From Oscillospiraceae bacterium (GTDB taxonomy: Bacteria; Bacillota; Clostridia; Oscillospirales; Oscillospiraceae): a stretch of 6,164 nt of DNA. A program made the position numbers and the translations under genes. The stretch covers positions 1-6,164 of the forward strand of contig JAJQHT010000079.1 of assembly GCA_021199595.1 (NCBI GenBank). Reading direction: 5' to 3'. Numbering within the stretch: position 1 is the first letter of the stretch; every line of letters starts with the position of its first letter. Below the pieces are notes generated by a model. It searched no databases. It saw nothing but the letters and a program-made list of their open reading frames with translations, and was not told the DNA's origin. This document shows, piece by piece, positions 1-4,920 of the stretch.

Positions 1-156
1 GCCGAACACAATCCACGCGCCCAGGGCGATAACAAGCACACGCCCGGCCAGGGAACACCATCCCCGGTTATCCGCCGCCCGCTGCCGCCGGCGGCGCATG
101 GCCTTTCGGATGGGGGTGTCCTCCGGCTTTTTCGCCGGGGTGCTATGGGAGCTCAT
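1..156 (-). CDS. Probable type I signal peptidase, N-terminal fragment (runs off the left edge)
   Basis: The first 52 codons of a gene whose remainder lies beyond the window. The ATG at 156-154 follows a strong AGGAGG site (163-168) at 6 bases, so this start is well supported although the gene overlaps the upstream one by 14 bases. The visible protein has a short polar, very basic cytoplasmic tail (an RRRRQR run near residues 21-26) and then a hydrophobic stretch from about residue 37 (AGRVLVIALGAWIVFG) that looks like a membrane anchor. A basic tail followed by one N-terminal anchor is typical of Gram-positive type I signal peptidases (S26 family), which often sit beside sortase-anchored surface protein genes. 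The Ser/Lys catalytic residues would lie outside the window and cannot be checked. A sortase or another small membrane protein is possible. The function is inferred from topology and neighbours; that a gene starts here is fairly sure. Confidence 0.6.
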   Translation of the reverse strand, partial: MSSHSTPAKKPEDTPIRKAMRRRRQRAADNRGWCSLAGRVLVIALGAWIVFG

Positions 157-547
157 GGCCTTCCTCCTTCGCCGCCTCCAGGAGGGCGTCATACCTCGCC
201 CGTTCCGCCCGGAGGGCGGTGTCATAGAGCCGGTCAAGCTCCTCAAACTTCGCCCAGACGTCCTGCTCCCGCACGCCGCCGAACAGCACGCGCTTGAACT
301 TCACAGTCTGCACCCATTCAAGGATGCGCTTCCGCTCCGCGTTCAGCGGCTCCTTCCGGCTGCGCCGGGACGAACCAGAGCCGCTGGCTTTCGTGCGCGG
401 GGCCGCGTCCTCTCGCCGCGCCGGCGTCTCCCGGCTGCGGTGCGTCGGCCCGTCCCGCGGCGGGGATCCCCTCACCCGATCCCGCCGCGCGGATTCCTCA
501 TACGCCGAGGCCCGATGCGTCCCGGCGCTCCGCCGCGAATCAGCCAT
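143..547 (-). CDS. Small DivIVA-like coiled-coil protein, conserved hypothetical
   Basis: A 134-residue protein with no signal peptide or membrane segment, so probably cytoplasmic. Residues 1-68 are rich in Arg, Ser, Pro and Gly and look disordered and strongly basic. Residues 70-128 are orderly and helical: a KFKRVLFGGVREQDVW stretch (83-98), then EELDRLYDTALRAERARYD (102-120). An aromatic/basic start, a Gly-Gly turn, an acidic-x-Val step and a heptad-like helix recall the N-terminal membrane-binding module of DivIVA/GpsB proteins; I offer this as resemblance, not assignment. The ATG overlaps the stop of the surface gene (ATGgcTGA, 8-base overlap) and only a weak GGGACGG precedes it, so translation is probably coupled. 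The next gene begins inside its 3' end. Tight packing between a wall-anchored protein and a signal peptidase suggests a role in localising or regulating export or assembly. No known enzyme motif is visible. Confidence 0.75.
   Translation of the reverse strand: MADSRRSAGTHRASAYEESARRDRVRGSPPRDGPTHRSRETPARREDAAPRTKASGSGSSRRSRKEPLNAERKRILEWVQTVKFKRVLFGGVREQDVWAKFEELDRLYDTALRAERARYDALLEAAKEEGHELP
161..169 (-). promoter_or_regulatory. Ribosome binding site of the signal-peptidase-like gene
   Basis: Read on the minus strand this is AAGGAGGAA, ending 4 bases before the ATG at 156-154. It lies inside the 3' end of the preceding coding region and decides the start of a gene too short within the window to be obvious otherwise. 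Confidence 0.75.
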
Positions 548-3500
548 TGCCGTCCCGGCGCTTTTTGTTAATAAGCACCAACCCCAGCCCGCTGAGCGAT
601 GCCGTGAGTATCAGGAGATACGTAAGAGATGTGAGGGATGTGCCCGTGTCAGGGGAGGCAACGGCGTAGTTGACTACGGTGATGGAACCGGTGCCGTTGC
701 TAATGGTAACCGTTTGTCCATCCGGCCAGTAGGTGTAGTAGTTATCGACAGACGCCTCCGAAGCTTTCCATGTCAGGCCGCTTTTCACTTCCTGCGTATA
801 TGTCCAGCTGTTGCTATTGTTCAGCGTAACAGTATACGAATACTGTTTATTATCACTGTCCGTCGCGGAAAGTGTTACCGTAACCTCGGGAAGATTGGTT
901 GTGTCCGTGATTATTTGGCCGAACTCATCCTGCCAAATCTTGGTGACGGTGATTGTCTCTTTTGTCTCACTGGTGTTATTGAAGGGGAAGATTGCCGTTC
1001 CATCGGAATTTGTGTTCAGCGCACTATCACCGGTCAGCGTATCTTTAATGGAATAGGTTTCGTCAGAATTTTTGGTCAGCGTATAATACGTCACGCTGGA
1101 CACTGTCGCGGTGTATGTTGTTGAACTGGTGCCGGATGTGGAGCTTGAATAGGTCACAGTGACCGCCACGCCGTAAACCGTATCATCATAGTTGATGCTA
1201 TCGTCGTTGCCCGCAGTTTCCTGTATGATGTAATAATAGGTTGTGGTTCCAGATGTGGTTTTCGATTCATATGTAATCTGGTCAAAATCTATTGTGCTGG
1301 ACGATGTGCCGTCGTTCGCGGTCGCCGCACCGTTTGTTTTGGTTTGCAGTGTATCGCCAATCGTCCAAGTTTGTACCTGTGTCTCAGAATCTGTAGTCAC
1401 AGTGGCTTCTGAGAGTGTGAAGCTGAACTGTCCAGCCGTCATATCATCATCGAAGGTTTTTTGCACCTCCAAGTCAAAGTGTGCGCTGTATCTCAGCAGC
1501 GTTCCCACGTCCAGGGCAAAGTCAAGACCAACGGCCCCGGAGCCAGATACGCTTCCATAGCTCACACTCGATCCATCGCACAGGATAGACGCAACAAGGA
1601 AAATACTCATTCCGCTTATGTCGATTTGCGTCACCGAGCTTGGTATTGTGGAGGTTCCATACAGATACAGATACAACTTTTCTGCGTTTTCACCATCAGC
1701 AGGATAATACGTACCGGCGGCATAAGTTGAATCCTTAGTTATTGTTGCGGTATATTCTGATTCATTTCCACTGCTGTCTTTCACGGTATATACGATCGTT
1801 ATGGTGGCGTCATAGGTATAGCTTGCGCTGCTGCCCTGACCATGGAAAAACGCCCACTCACTGTCCACTTGGTCGCTTGTTTGCGTGCTTGTGGCTGTGT
1901 ACGTATTTGACGATGTGGTTATCTTTACCGAAGAAACCTTATAAAGCGTATAAGTTTCGCTGCTATTTGACGACTGAGCAAGTGAAACTTTTACGTCCAA
2001 ATGATCAAAGGTCGGGCTGCTGCTTCCGGTGCTTGTGCTCGCGCCACTGTATGTTACACTGTAAGAATCAGTGGCAGTACTGGTTCCATCGGTTGCCGTT
2101 ACAGTCGCGGTGATGGTAGTTCCTGCATAACTACTACCAAGATTCGACACCCAGATAATTTTGCAGGTATCTCCGCTTGTGGTTATGGTAGCGACAGTCG
2201 TGGAGCCGCTCGTCACAGTGTAGGTTCCGTCGTTATTATCTGTCACCGTCAGAGACGTACTGCTGGTCGCAAAAGACCAGGTGTAGGTAATTGTGCTGTC
2301 TTCCGAGAAATTTGATGTTGAAGCAGTCAGGGTATATGTACCGTCTACACCAGTGCTGGTGGCAGAAATATTTACTTTTGGGTTGGAGTTTATATAGTAG
2401 AGATAAATGGCTGATACATTGTTGTTCGTGACCGTTGTGCCGTCTTCCAGTGTTATGGTATAACTGCCACCATAACCACTACTACTGCTGCTGTACGAAA
2501 TCGAGGTCGCCTTTACTGTGGTAGCATTGTTTCCTTGCCCATACGTTACTGTTGCATAGGAATATGTATAGCCGCTGGGCACAGTTACATTCGATGATGC
2601 CAGTGTTGCAAGTGTCTGCGAACCGCTCAAATTTGTACTATTGGTTGTAGACGTTGCAGTTACTTCATTGCCATCTGTATCATATACATAGACCGTTATG
2701 TTTCGATTCTCATTCTGGCCAGACCAGCGAATCGTAAACGTAGAGAAGCTCTCCACCTCAAACTCAGCCACGGCGGTCTCTTCGTCCACAGTGCCGTCGG
2801 TGTCGTCAGTGGCATCGGCCACAAGGGTGGCCTCTACGTCGCCGGAGGCGGTCTCCTCCAGGTGCTGCACCTCGATGGTGCTGGCGTCGGCGTCATCGGG
2901 CAGGAGCGAGGATACGTCGATAGACACGGTGACGGCCTCGGAAGGCTCCACCTCGGTTTCACCCACGGTGAAGGAGATGTCCAGCGCGGCCATGCCGGTG
3001 TCCTCGTCGTCCGCGTCATAGTCGATGGCTTCGGCGGCGGCAGCATACTCGTCACTGTCCGCATCCAGCATGGAAACAGACAGCACCGCGCCATCCGGCA
3101 GCGCGCCGGCCGGGGCGATCACGGTAACGGCAACGCCGTCGGCCTCGGCGGTATACTCCACGGTCTCCGCCGTCTCCTGGACAGGCTCCGCCGCAGAGGT
3201 CTCGGTCTCCTCCGTAGAGGCGTCGTTCTCGGTCTCCTCCGCAGGCTCCTCATCGGTCTCTGCCTCGGTTTCCTCCGCGGTCTCCTCCGCGGTCTCCTCC
3301 GAAGCTTCCGTCTGGGAGTCCGTTTCTATGCTATCATCAGAGGACGGGGTCTCCGTCGTTTCCTCCTCAGCTGTCACTCCTTCGGCAGCACTCGCCTCCG
3401 CGGAGGCAGCATCGTCCTCCACCGCAAAGGCCGCCGGCAGTCCCGCCAGGGACAGCACCAGCACCACCGCGAGCAATAGGCTTATCAACCGCTTGCCCAT
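540..3500 (-). CDS. Large sortase-anchored surface protein with Spy0128-like and Cna-B-like isopeptide domains
   Basis: 986 residues from the ATG at 3500-3498, chosen because AAAGGAGG (3511-3518) lies 10 bases upstream; a GTG 48 bases further up would put that site inside the gene. Residues 1-26 are a signal peptide (KR, hydrophobic core, cleavage after AFA). Residues 27-115 are a Glu/Thr/Ala-rich acidic stalk. Residues 115-259 form a compact domain beginning VAVTVIAPAGALPDGA, ZU5-like in appearance. Residues 266-486 are Ser/Thr-rich beta repeats, including an Ig-like unit (375-486). Residues 498-674 start FDHLDVKV and lead into a Spy0128-like pilin domain (675-844; likely Lys681, Glu761, Asn841 or 842). 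A Cna-B-like domain follows (846-947; Lys854, Glu915, Asn944). The end is an SPDTG sorting signal (949-953), a hydrophobic stretch (955-977) and KKRR. It is thus expected on the cell wall as an adhesin or pilin-like stalk with self-formed isopeptide bonds; the ligand is unknown. Expression is probably phase-variable through the upstream switch. GC content falls sharply in the middle domains. Confidence 0.93.
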   Translation of the reverse strand: MGKRLISLLLAVVLVLSLAGLPAAFAVEDDAASAEASAAEGVTAEEETTETPSSDDSIETDSQTEASEETAEETAEETEAETDEEPAEETENDASTEETETSAAEPVQETAETVEYTAEADGVAVTVIAPAGALPDGAVLSVSMLDADSDEYAAAAEAIDYDADDEDTGMAALDISFTVGETEVEPSEAVTVSIDVSSLLPDDADASTIEVQHLEETASGDVEATLVADATDDTDGTVDEETAVAEFEVESFSTFTIRWSGQNENRNITVYVYDTDGNEVTATSTTNSTNLSGSQTLATLASSNVTVPSGYTYSYATVTYGQGNNATTVKATSISYSSSSSGYGGSYTITLEDGTTVTNNNVSAIYLYYINSNPKVNISATSTGVDGTYTLTASTSNFSEDSTITYTWSFATSSTSLTVTDNNDGTYTVTSGSTTVATITTSGDTCKIIWVSNLGSSYAGTTITATVTATDGTSTATDSYSVTYSGASTSTGSSSPTFDHLDVKVSLAQSSNSSETYTLYKVSSVKITTSSNTYTATSTQTSDQVDSEWAFFHGQGSSASYTYDATITIVYTVKDSSGNESEYTATITKDSTYAAGTYYPADGENAEKLYLYLYGTSTIPSSVTQIDISGMSIFLVASILCDGSSVSYGSVSGSGAVGLDFALDVGTLLRYSAHFDLEVQKTFDDDMTAGQFSFTLSEATVTTDSETQVQTWTIGDTLQTKTNGAATANDGTSSSTIDFDQITYESKTTSGTTTYYYIIQETAGNDDSINYDDTVYGVAVTVTYSSSTSGTSSTTYTATVSSVTYYTLTKNSDETYSIKDTLTGDSALNTNSDGTAIFPFNNTSETKETITVTKIWQDEFGQIITDTTNLPEVTVTLSATDSDNKQYSYTVTLNNSNSWTYTQEVKSGLTWKASEASVDNYYTYWPDGQTVTISNGTGSITVVNYAVASPDTGTSLTSLTYLLILTASLSGLGLVLINKKRRDGNG
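3271..3300 (-). repeat. Short 12-base tandem repeat in the acidic stalk
   Basis: TCCTCCGCGGTC occurs twice in full and then half again, encoding EETA-EETA-EET in the Glu-rich stalk of the surface protein. The unit is a multiple of three, so slippage would lengthen or shorten the stalk without breaking the frame. Confidence 0.7.
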
Positions 3501-3510
3501 ACCTGATCGT

Positions 3511-3518
3511 CCTCCTTT
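3511..3518 (-). promoter_or_regulatory. Ribosome binding site of the surface protein gene
   Basis: AAAGGAGG on the minus strand, 10 bases before the ATG at 3500-3498. It settles the start against an in-frame GTG at 3548-3546 and lies outside the invertible segment, so it stays with the gene in both orientations. Confidence 0.85.
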
Positions 3519-3543
3519 ATAAGCATTGCGCGTTGCTCTGGAC

Positions 3544-3567
3544 ACCACAGTATAATCAATCTGTGGT
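3544..3567 (+). repeat. Left inverted site of the switch (proximal to the surface gene)
   Basis: Outer arms ACCACAG (3544-3550) and CTGTGGT (3561-3567) flank the asymmetric spacer TATAATCAAT. The reverse complement of 3841-3864 matches at 23 of 24 positions; the only difference is A3552, which corresponds to T in the other copy. Two inverted arms around an asymmetric spacer fit a tyrosine recombinase core site, with the spacer setting direction. The identity ends at both edges of the 24 bases. Confidence 0.9.
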
Positions 3568-3616
3568 TAATGCTCGGAATTTCCAGCATTTTCCATAGGC
3601 TTCGTTAGCCAAAAAA

Positions 3617-3643
3617 TGGAAAAAACACCGCAAACGGCGTTTT
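3617..3643 (-). terminator. Leftward intrinsic terminator inside the invertible segment
   Basis: On the minus strand AAAACGCCG, loop TTTG, CGGTGTTTT gives a 9-pair stem with one G-U pair, and the T run continues to six before CC. On the plus strand the same pair becomes an A-C mismatch and the tail is shorter, so it favours leftward transcription. In the present orientation it would stop read-through from the recombinase gene before the surface gene. Confidence 0.75.
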
Positions 3644-3671
3644 ACCAAAGACTTACGGGCAACCTGATAGG

Positions 3672-3710
3672 GGTCTGTTTTTTGACCGGATAAACAGACC
3701 TTCTCTTGTT
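3672..3710 (+). terminator. Perfect 9-base hairpin, possible rightward terminator
   Basis: GGTCTGTTT (3672-3680) pairs exactly with AAACAGACC (3692-3700) across an 11-base loop, followed by the T-rich TTCTCTTGTT. The T-rich tail occurs only on the plus strand. After inversion it would face left and lie upstream of the stronger promoter, where it could block recombinase read-through in the ON state. It could instead be a protein-binding or recombination accessory site; the tail is imperfect. Confidence 0.45.
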
Positions 3711-3734
3711 ACACTTTCTGTCACACTTTATATT
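3706..3734 (+). promoter_or_regulatory. Secondary promoter candidate, rightward, inside the switch
   Basis: TTGTTA (3706-3711) and TATATT (3729-3734) are separated by 17 bases. A direct repeat ACACTTT at 3711-3717 and 3723-3729 lies in the spacer. It points the same way as the stronger promoter downstream. In an AT-rich region such a match can occur by chance. Confidence 0.45.
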
Positions 3735-3766
3735 GAAATTTAAACAGTTTTTTTCGCCCGAAAGGG

Positions 3767-3795
3767 TTGATTTTCCTTACGTATCGGCGTATAAT
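3767..3795 (+). promoter_or_regulatory. Main promoter of the switch, pointing away from the surface gene
   Basis: TTGATT (3767-3772), a 17-base spacer and a perfect TATAAT (3790-3795): a near-consensus housekeeping sigma factor promoter with a predicted start near 3802. As given, it fires rightward into the right inverted site and the terminator there, with no gene in that direction. After inversion it would face the surface operon. Confidence 0.8.
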
Positions 3796-3837
3796 GTACA
3801 CATCTTAACGGCCATGTGCCTTTAATTTTTGTATGTG

Positions 3838-3872
3838 ACTACCACAGATTGATTAAACTGTGGTAGTTTTAT
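3838..3872 (+). terminator. Rightward terminator formed by the right inverted site
   Basis: ACTACCACAG (3838-3847) and CTGTGGTAGT (3858-3867) form a perfect 10-base stem, followed on the plus strand by TTTTATTTAT (3867 onward). It would end RNA from the main promoter in the OFF orientation and prevent antisense transcription into the recombinase gene. On the minus strand the tail after the stem is CACATAC, so it should be poor for leftward RNA. Confidence 0.6.
3841..3864 (-). repeat. Right inverted site of the switch (next to the recombinase stop codon)
   Basis: Read on the minus strand it has ACCACAG, spacer TTTAATCAAT and CTGTGGT: the same site as 3544-3567 in opposite orientation with one spacer difference. 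Here the palindromic arms extend three more bases on each side (3838-3867), giving a 10-base stem. The site ends 9 bases past the recombinase stop codon. Confidence 0.9.
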
Positions 3873-4709
3873 TTATATCACCAATTTCAGCTGCTCCATG
3901 GTGCGCTGGTAGCAGTCCTCGGTGGTCATGACATAGAGCCGGGTCGTTTCCAGGCGGCTGTGGCCAAGCACGTCCGCGAGGTGCGCGAGGTTCTTCTCCG
4001 CGGCGTAAAACAGCCGCGCGAACAGGTGCCGCAGGTTGTGCGGGAATACCTTTCGGGGCGATACCTTCGCCGCCCGGCAGAGGCTTTTCATCATATGGGC
4101 GATGTTGTAGCGATCCAGAGGCCTTCCACTGCGCGTCTGAAACACCGGGCCGGAGCGGCAGCCCCTTTTTTGAATGTATCGGGTCAGCTTCTTTTTCAGT
4201 GAGCCGGGGATAAGAATGACCCGGGCCTTTCCCTTCAGGCGTATCACCGCGCGGCCGCACTGCACTGCGTCCACGGTGATATACGCAAGCTCGCTTATCC
4301 GTATCCCCGTCCCCGCAAGGGTAATCAGGATGTGGTAGAGGCGGTCGTTTCGCTGCTTCTTCGCCGCCGCGACCAGGCGCTCATATTCCGTCTCCGTCAG
4401 CTCTCTGTCTGATTCCCGGAACGGCTGCCGCTGCGTGCGCAGGAGCTTTAATTTCAGGTGCTCCAGGCCGGCGAAGGCGAGGTAGGCGTTCACGGCGGAG
4501 ATATAGCCGTTCACCGTCTGGTCCTGGAGAGGCTTTCGCATGGCGTCCCGGAAGGACAGAAGGCGTTCCTTCGTCAGCTCCGCCCCGTTTAAAAACAGCA
4601 TCAGCCGGCGAATGGCGTGAAGATACTTTTCCACCGTAGCCTCCGCCTTCTCCCCCCGCCGCATCTCCGCTTCAAACGCGGCGATGGTTTTATTTGTAAT
4701 GATGTTCAC
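3873..4709 (-). CDS. Tyrosine recombinase, probable DNA invertase of the adjacent promoter switch
   Basis: A 278-residue protein of the phage integrase/XerC-XerD superfamily, complete. An N-terminal core-binding helical domain spans about residues 8-85 and the catalytic domain about 104-272. All expected active-site residues are visible: Arg137 (TGIRISEL), Lys159 (RLKGK), His224 and Arg227 (PHNLRH), His250 (LGHSRLETT) and nucleophile Tyr259 (TRLYVM). The start is a GTG (4709-4707) with AGGAGG (4719-4724) 9 bases upstream. The length fits a stand-alone Xer/FimB-type recombinase; the arm-binding domain of larger phage integrases is absent, and no phage, plasmid or transposon genes are seen nearby. 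The stop codon lies 9 bases from a 24-base inverted site, so site-specific inversion of the promoter segment is the natural role. That it acts on these sites is inference from position; a housekeeping Xer role is less likely given the setting. Confidence 0.93.
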   Translation of the reverse strand: MNIITNKTIAAFEAEMRRGEKAEATVEKYLHAIRRLMLFLNGAELTKERLLSFRDAMRKPLQDQTVNGYISAVNAYLAFAGLEHLKLKLLRTQRQPFRESDRELTETEYERLVAAAKKQRNDRLYHILITLAGTGIRISELAYITVDAVQCGRAVIRLKGKARVILIPGSLKKKLTRYIQKRGCRSGPVFQTRSGRPLDRYNIAHMMKSLCRAAKVSPRKVFPHNLRHLFARLFYAAEKNLAHLADVLGHSRLETTRLYVMTTEDCYQRTMEQLKLVI

Positions 4710-4718
4710 TGATCTCTT

Positions 4719-4724
4719 CCTCCT
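4719..4724 (-). promoter_or_regulatory. Ribosome binding site of the recombinase (supports a GTG start)
   Basis: AGGAGG on the minus strand, 9 bases before the GTG at 4709-4707. The next in-frame ATG is 15 codons on and has no comparable site, so the GTG is preferred. Confidence 0.8.
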
Positions 4725-4744
4725 GATTTTGAATGTTATTGTTT

Positions 4745-4773
4745 AGAATATGTACTTTTCTAGATTGTATCAA
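4745..4773 (-). promoter_or_regulatory. Promoter of the recombinase gene
   Basis: On the minus strand TTGATA (4773-4768), 17 bases, TATTCT (4750-4745), giving a predicted start near 4738 and a leader of about 28 bases. It lies outside the invertible segment, so recombinase expression should not depend directly on switch orientation. Confidence 0.7.
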
Positions 4774-4860
4774 AATCCGGAGAATCGGTGAAGTATCCGA
4801 AAAAAATTCGCCTTAAAAAGGCAACAATTTCAAGCACGGATTATGCGGCAGCGCAGGCAA

Positions 4861-4896
4861 TAAAAACAGGAGCAACCCCAAAGGGCTGCTCCTGTT
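4861..4896 (-). terminator. Intrinsic terminator after the ATPase gene
   Basis: On the minus strand AACAGGAGCA and TGCTCCTGTT form a 10-base stem, extended inside by a CCC/GGG step around a short loop and followed by TTTTTATT. It starts 24 bases past the ATPase stop codon and separates that gene from the recombinase. Confidence 0.85.
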
Positions 4897-4920
4897 GGAT
4901 TCATCGCGGCGCGGGGGGCT

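Larger units (their letters stand above)
3544..3864. other. Putative invertible promoter segment (phase-variation switch), present in the OFF orientation
   Basis: A 321-base segment bounded by two 24-base inverted sites, lying between the surface protein gene (left) and the tyrosine recombinase gene (right). Its 273-base interior carries no gene. It holds two rightward promoter-like sequences, a leftward intrinsic terminator and a further hairpin. With the sites at 3544 and 3864, inversion maps position x to 7408 minus x. The stronger promoter would then have its -10 box at 3613-3618 facing left, starting RNA near 3606, about 105 bases before the surface gene ATG. As given, the promoter faces away and a terminator faces the gene. 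The size and logic resemble fimS in E. coli, though the sites here are longer. Inversion has not been observed and is inferred from the inverted sites, the adjacent recombinase and the promoter. Confidence 0.85.
4710..4920. other. Intergenic region between the ATPase and recombinase genes
   Basis: 211 bases holding the terminator of the ATPase gene and the promoter and ribosome binding site of the recombinase. The stretch 4774-4860 between them shows no convincing gene, repeat or copy of the inverted site. Confidence 0.6.

Noticed and set aside
98..1124. Plus-strand open frames opposite the surface and coiled-coil genes
   Set aside because: They are Arg/Pro-rich or low-complexity shadows of well-supported minus-strand genes, without ribosome binding sites or domain patterns.
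2862..3522. Plus-strand frames rich in Gly/Arg or Ser opposite the acidic stalk
   Set aside because: They mirror the repetitive Glu/Thr/Ala codons of the surface protein and show no independent coding signal.
3501..3548. Longer N-terminus of the surface protein from a GTG at 3548-3546
   Set aside because: It would place the AAAGGAGG ribosome binding site inside the gene, start within the inverted site, and put 16 polar residues before a good signal peptide.
3546..3600. Leftward promoter using the TATACT string on the minus strand of the left site
   Set aside because: No acceptable -35 box lies 16-18 bases upstream; the hexamer there is GC-rich and unlike TTGACA.
3544..3864. Inverted sites as terminal repeats of an insertion sequence or as part of a CRISPR array
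   Set aside because: The 273-base interior has no transposase or other gene, no target duplication flanks the sites, and there are only two copies in opposite orientation, so neither explanation fits.
3873..4709. Recombinase as the integrase of a prophage or integrative element
   Set aside because: It lacks an arm-binding domain, no phage or conjugation genes are present, and its nearest sites are inverted rather than direct attachment-type repeats.
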